Source: Paracoccaceae bacterium (lineage in GTDB: Bacteria > Pseudomonadota > Alphaproteobacteria > Rhodobacterales > Rhodobacteraceae). From it: 7,606 nt of DNA. Position 1 is the first letter of the stretch, and each line of letters opens with the position of its first letter. The DNA is taken from positions 1-7,606 of the forward strand of contig JALSHK010000496.1 of assembly GCA_026982275.1 (NCBI GenBank). Direction: 5' to 3'. Of this stretch, positions 4,712-7,606 are shown one piece after another. Both the position numbers and the translations under genes were made by a program. The notes beneath the pieces are model-generated. The model made no database searches and had not been told where the DNA came from. It saw only the letters and a list, made by a program, of their open reading frames with translations.

Positions 4712-6715
4712 CTAAGCCAGTCCGCGCCCTTTTAGCAATGCCTGCGCATCCGGCATTTTCCCGCGAAACGCCAGATAAAGCGTCTCGGGGTCTTTTGAAC
4801 CACCCGCCGTATAGATTTGCGCTGCCAGCCGCTGGGCGGTATCGGCATCAAACGGGCCACCGGCCTCGGTGAAAGCCTCGAACGCATCCGCATCCATCAC
4901 CTCGGACCACATATAGGAATAATACCCCGCCGCGTAGCCATCGCCCGAAAAAATATGGGCAAATTGCGGGCTGGCATGGCGCATGGTGATGGCCTCGGGC
5001 ATGCCCAGCGCCTGCAGCGAGGCCGCCTGCGCCTGCATCAGATCCTCCGGCACCGCGCCGGTATGGAAATCCAGATCGACAATGGCAGAGGAAATGAATT
5101 CTACCGTGGCAAAACCCTGATCAAAATTCTCGGCCGCTTTCAGGCGCTTGAGCAGGCTTTCGGGCATTGCCGCGCCGGTTTTTACATGCCGCGCGTGTTT
5201 CTCCAGCACTTCGGGCACACCAAGCCAATGCTCGAAAAGCTGGCTTGGCAGCTCGACAAAATCCCGCGCCACAGAGGTGCCGGAAATGAAGCCATAGGTG
5301 ACATCCGACATTAGCGAGTGCAGCGCATGGCCGAATTCGTGAAACAGGGTGCGGGCGTCGTCAAAGGTCAGCAAATCCGGCTCGCCCGCCGGGGCTTTGG
5401 CAAAATTGCAAACATTCACGGTGATCGGACGCACCACCTTATCCATTGCGCTCTGGGCGCGAAAGCGCGAGCACCATGCGCCGGAGCGCTTGGAGGGGCG
5501 CGCGAAATAATCACCGATAAAAACCCCGATATGACGCTCGCCTTGCTTCACCTCCCACGCCCGCGCATCGGGGTGATATAGCGGCACGTCGAGGGGGGTG
5601 AAGCTGAGGCCAAACAAGCGACCCGCCACATCAAACGCCGCCTCGATCATGTTATCCAAGCCAAAATAGGGCTTCACCTCGGCCTCGTCGAGATCATGCA
5701 TTTCCTTTTGCAGTTTGGCGGCATAATAGCGCCAATCCCACGGGGCGAGGGCCTCGTTAATCCCGTCGCCATGCAGCATTTCCGTCAGGCGCGTCGCATC
5801 GGCATCGGCTGCCGCCTTGGCGGGCTGCCAGACCTGCATCAGCAAATCGCGCACGGCTACGGGCGTTTTGGCCATCTCGCCATCCAGCTTATAGGCGGCA
5901 AAATTGTCATAGCCCAGCAGCTTGGCGCGCTCATCGCGCAGCGCCAGCATTTCCAGCGCGATTTTGCGATTATCGCTCTCGCCACCATTGGCCCCGCGCG
6001 CTTCCCACGCCTTGAATACCACCTCGCGCAAATCCCGCCTCGGGGAGGCTTGCAAAAACGGCATCGCCAGCGAGCGCGACAGCGTCAGCCCGTAGCCCGC
6101 TTTGCCGCGCGCTTCGGCGGCGGCCTTCATTGCTGAAACCAGATCCTCGGGCAAGCCTTCCAGATCGGTGTCATCAAGGGGCAAAAACCAGTCGCGCTCG
6201 TCATGCAGCAGGTTTTGCGAAAAGCCGGTGCCAAGGGTGGCGAGGCGCTGCATGATTGCGGCAAAGCGGGCCTTGGCATTGCCGGTCAGATCCGCGCCGG
6301 CGCGGCGAAACATCTTTTGGTAAAGCTCCAGCACCCGGGCCTGCTCCTGCGTCAACCCGTCAGGCGTCAAGGCCTTAACCCGCGCCCAAAGCCCAGCATT
6401 CATCATTATTTCGGAGTGATACGCCGCCAGCTCGGGAGAAAGATCCCGCTGCAAGGCTTCCAGCGCGGGGGTGCTATCGGCCCCTGCGAGGTTGAAAAAC
6501 ACACCCGAAACACGCTCTAGCATTGCTTCGGCCCGCTCCATGGCCTCGATGGTATTGGCAAAGCTGGGGGGCTCGGGATTGGCGGCAATGGCGGCGGTAT
6601 TATCGCGAGCCTCTTTCAGGGCGGCTTTGAAGGCAGGGGCAAAATCCGCCTCGGTGATCCGGTCAAACGGGGGGATTTCGAACGGGGTGTTCCAGTCGCT
6701 CAGCAAGGCATTCAT
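4712..6715 (-). CDS. M3 family zinc metallopeptidase (oligopeptidase A/Dcp-like)
   Basis: A 667-residue cytoplasmic enzyme of the thimet oligopeptidase family (M3A), which degrades short peptides including those left by ATP-dependent proteases. No signal peptide is seen, and the length fits the family. The zinc site is complete: H459-E460-F-G-H463, with the third ligand E488 in FVELPSQLFEHW exactly 25 residues after the second histidine. The substrate-binding loop GDGYAAGYYSYMW lies at 591-603 with Y594, Y598 and Y599. The N-terminal ~200 residues are the helical lid region. Sequence alone does not separate an endopeptidase (PrlC type) from a dipeptidyl carboxypeptidase (Dcp type). The ATG at 6715 follows an AGGAG six bases upstream that overlaps the stop of the glycerate kinase gene, so the two are likely cotranscribed and translationally coupled. 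Confidence 0.93.
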   Translation of the reverse strand: MNALLSDWNTPFEIPPFDRITEADFAPAFKAALKEARDNTAAIAANPEPPSFANTIEAMERAEAMLERVSGVFFNLAGADSTPALEALQRDLSPELAAYHSEIMMNAGLWARVKALTPDGLTQEQARVLELYQKMFRRAGADLTGNAKARFAAIMQRLATLGTGFSQNLLHDERDWFLPLDDTDLEGLPEDLVSAMKAAAEARGKAGYGLTLSRSLAMPFLQASPRRDLREVVFKAWEARGANGGESDNRKIALEMLALRDERAKLLGYDNFAAYKLDGEMAKTPVAVRDLLMQVWQPAKAAADADATRLTEMLHGDGINEALAPWDWRYYAAKLQKEMHDLDEAEVKPYFGLDNMIEAAFDVAGRLFGLSFTPLDVPLYHPDARAWEVKQGERHIGVFIGDYFARPSKRSGAWCSRFRAQSAMDKVVRPITVNVCNFAKAPAGEPDLLTFDDARTLFHEFGHALHSLMSDVTYGFISGTSVARDFVELPSQLFEHWLGVPEVLEKHARHVKTGAAMPESLLKRLKAAENFDQGFATVEFISSAIVDLDFHTGAVPEDLMQAQAASLQALGMPEAITMRHASPQFAHIFSGDGYAAGYYSYMWSEVMDADAFEAFTEAGGPFDADTAQRLAAQIYTAGGSKDPETLYLAFRGKMPDAQALLKGRGLA

Positions 6716-6727
6716 GGCTCTCTCCTA
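6716..6727 (-). promoter_or_regulatory. Ribosome binding site overlapping the upstream stop codon
   Basis: On the minus strand the glycerate kinase TAG (6727-6725) is the beginning of TAGGAGAGAGCC, directly followed by the peptidase ATG at 6715. AGGAG (6726-6722) has an ideal six-base spacing. It fixes the peptidase start and suggests that ribosomes ending the kinase can reinitiate on the peptidase. Confidence 0.8.
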
Positions 6728-7606
6728 TAAAACAAGTATCGCCCGCAGGTCGTTTACATTGGTGCCGGTCGGGCCGGTCACGAGGAGATCATCCGCCAGA
6801 TCGAGGGCGCTCCAGGCGTCGTTATCCGCCAGCAGCGCCGCCGGCGAGCCGCCCATGGCCCGGATGCGCGCTTGCGTGCCGCCATCGGCAAAACCGCCGG
6901 CGTTATCCTCGGAGCCGTCAATGCCGTCTGTATCCGCGCTCAGGGCGTGGATGTTTTCCAACCCTTCGATTTCTTTGGCAAAAGCCAGCAGAAATTCGCT
7001 ATTCGGCCCGCCCTTGCCATGGCCCTTGAGCGTCACCGTCAGCTCTCCGCCAGACAAAAGCAAGCGCGGCCCGCGCCGATATTTGCCCAGCGCCGCGTGC
7101 ATTTTGGCGATCTCGCGGGCCTCGCCTTCCAGCGCATCCGAAAGGATTTCCACGGGAATGCCCTGCGCCTCGGCCAGCCGCTTGGCCGCTTGCAAGGAGA
7201 CTTCGGCGGAGGCGATGATATGCACCTCGTTTCGGGCAAAGGCGGGGCTGTCCGGCGCGGGGGCTATGGCCGCTGCGCTCTGCAGATGCGCCATGATCGA
7301 GGCGGGGAGCTTTAGCCCGTATTGCGCCACAATTTCGAGCGCTTGTTGCACCGTTGCGCCATCGGGCACTGTGGGACCGGAGGCCACAAAGGCCGGATTG
7401 TCGCCCGGTATATCCGAGACAATCAGGCTCACCACCCTCGCGGGCGCCGCCTGTATCGCCAGCCGCCCGCCCTTGATGTCCGACACATGCTTGCGCAGGG
7501 TGTTCATCGCCGAAATCGGCGCACCGGAGGCCAAGAGCGCTTCGTTCATCGCGATTTCATCATCAAGGCTTACGCCTGCGGGCGGGCAGGGCAGCAGGGC
7601 AGAGCC
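6725..7606 (-). CDS. Glycerate 2-kinase (MOFRL/GckA-TtuD family), 5' end missing
   Basis: The C-terminal 293 residues of a type II glycerate kinase; the frame stays open to the window edge, so the gene begins beyond 7606. The ATG at 7549 is internal because the family motif GSALLP followed by GVSLDDEIAMNEALLASGA lies across it. Further signatures are KHVSDIKGGRLA, the strongly conserved SGPTVPDG, and the C-terminal MOFRL domain with LLLSGGELTVTLKGHGKGGPNSE and the ADTDGIDG motif. The enzyme phosphorylates D-glycerate to 2-phosphoglycerate, linking glyoxylate, serine-cycle, hydroxypyruvate or tartrate breakdown to glycolysis; older annotations call relatives hydroxypyruvate reductase. Cytoplasmic. 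Upstream pathway genes that would identify the physiological substrate are outside the window. It is followed after 9 bases by the M3 peptidase gene. Confidence 0.92.
   Translation of the reverse strand, partial: GSALLPCPPAGVSLDDEIAMNEALLASGAPISAMNTLRKHVSDIKGGRLAIQAAPARVVSLIVSDIPGDNPAFVASGPTVPDGATVQQALEIVAQYGLKLPASIMAHLQSAAAIAPAPDSPAFARNEVHIIASAEVSLQAAKRLAEAQGIPVEILSDALEGEAREIAKMHAALGKYRRGPRLLLSGGELTVTLKGHGKGGPNSEFLLAFAKEIEGLENIHALSADTDGIDGSEDNAGGFADGGTQARIRAMGGSPAALLADNDAWSALDLADDLLVTGPTGTNVNDLRAILVL

Noticed and set aside
4817..5581. Plus-strand open frames of 165 and 87 codons
   Set aside because: They are antisense to the M3 peptidase, including its HEFGH zinc site; they are His/Arg/Gly-rich complements of high-GC coding sequence.
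7547..7549. ATG as start of the glycerate kinase
   Set aside because: Conserved family residues (GSALLP, GVSLDDEIA) continue in frame upstream to the window edge, so the gene is truncated by the window and not by biology.
1..7606. A novel defence, mobile or biosynthetic system
   Set aside because: All eight genes belong to well-known families, gene order and codon use look uniform, and there are no repeats, integrase, transposase, tRNA or attachment-site signals.

Overview
The window looks like ordinary chromosomal backbone of an alphaproteobacterium, most likely Rhodobacterales (Rhodobacteraceae/Paracoccaceae). The basis is protein resemblance: a SPOR-domain penicillin-binding carboxypeptidase, an alphaproteobacterial ClpS ending in QHPLQCTMEKE, a phasin of the Phasin_2 type, and an MltB-type lytic transglycosylase with a C-terminal peptidoglycan-binding domain. 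Genus cannot be told from the sequence. Every gene is of a recognisable family. I see no tRNA, rRNA, CRISPR, insertion sequence, phage or other transfer signature, and no stretch over 300 bases without a gene.

Layout, left to right. (1) 1-374 (+): 3' end of a lytic murein transglycosylase. (2) 371-3063 (-), read right to left: phasin, a strong intrinsic terminator, clpS, an RsmC-like methyltransferase overlapping clpS by 4 bases, and a short-chain dehydrogenase/reductase (SDR) whose stop codon overlaps that of the transglycosylase. (3) 3064-3277: a divergent control region with a near-consensus promoter for the phasin and three TGC-rich elements that look like PhaR operators. (4) 3278-4708 (+): secreted D-alanyl-D-alanine carboxypeptidase with a C-terminal SPOR domain. 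(5) 4712-7606 (-): an M3 metallopeptidase preceded by the 3' part of a glycerate 2-kinase (MOFRL family), apparently translationally coupled.

Functionally, the two outward (+) genes act on peptidoglycan (glycan cleavage and stem-peptide trimming at the septum). The (-) genes cover polyhydroxyalkanoate granule coating, N-degron delivery to ClpAP, a probable rRNA/RNA guanine methylation, cytoplasmic oligopeptide turnover and glycerate entry into glycolysis.

The observations most worth following are the SDR, which lacks both the catalytic Tyr and Lys (its only tyrosine is the last residue), and the three-element operator array over the phasin promoter. I did not find evidence for a previously undescribed multi-gene system here.
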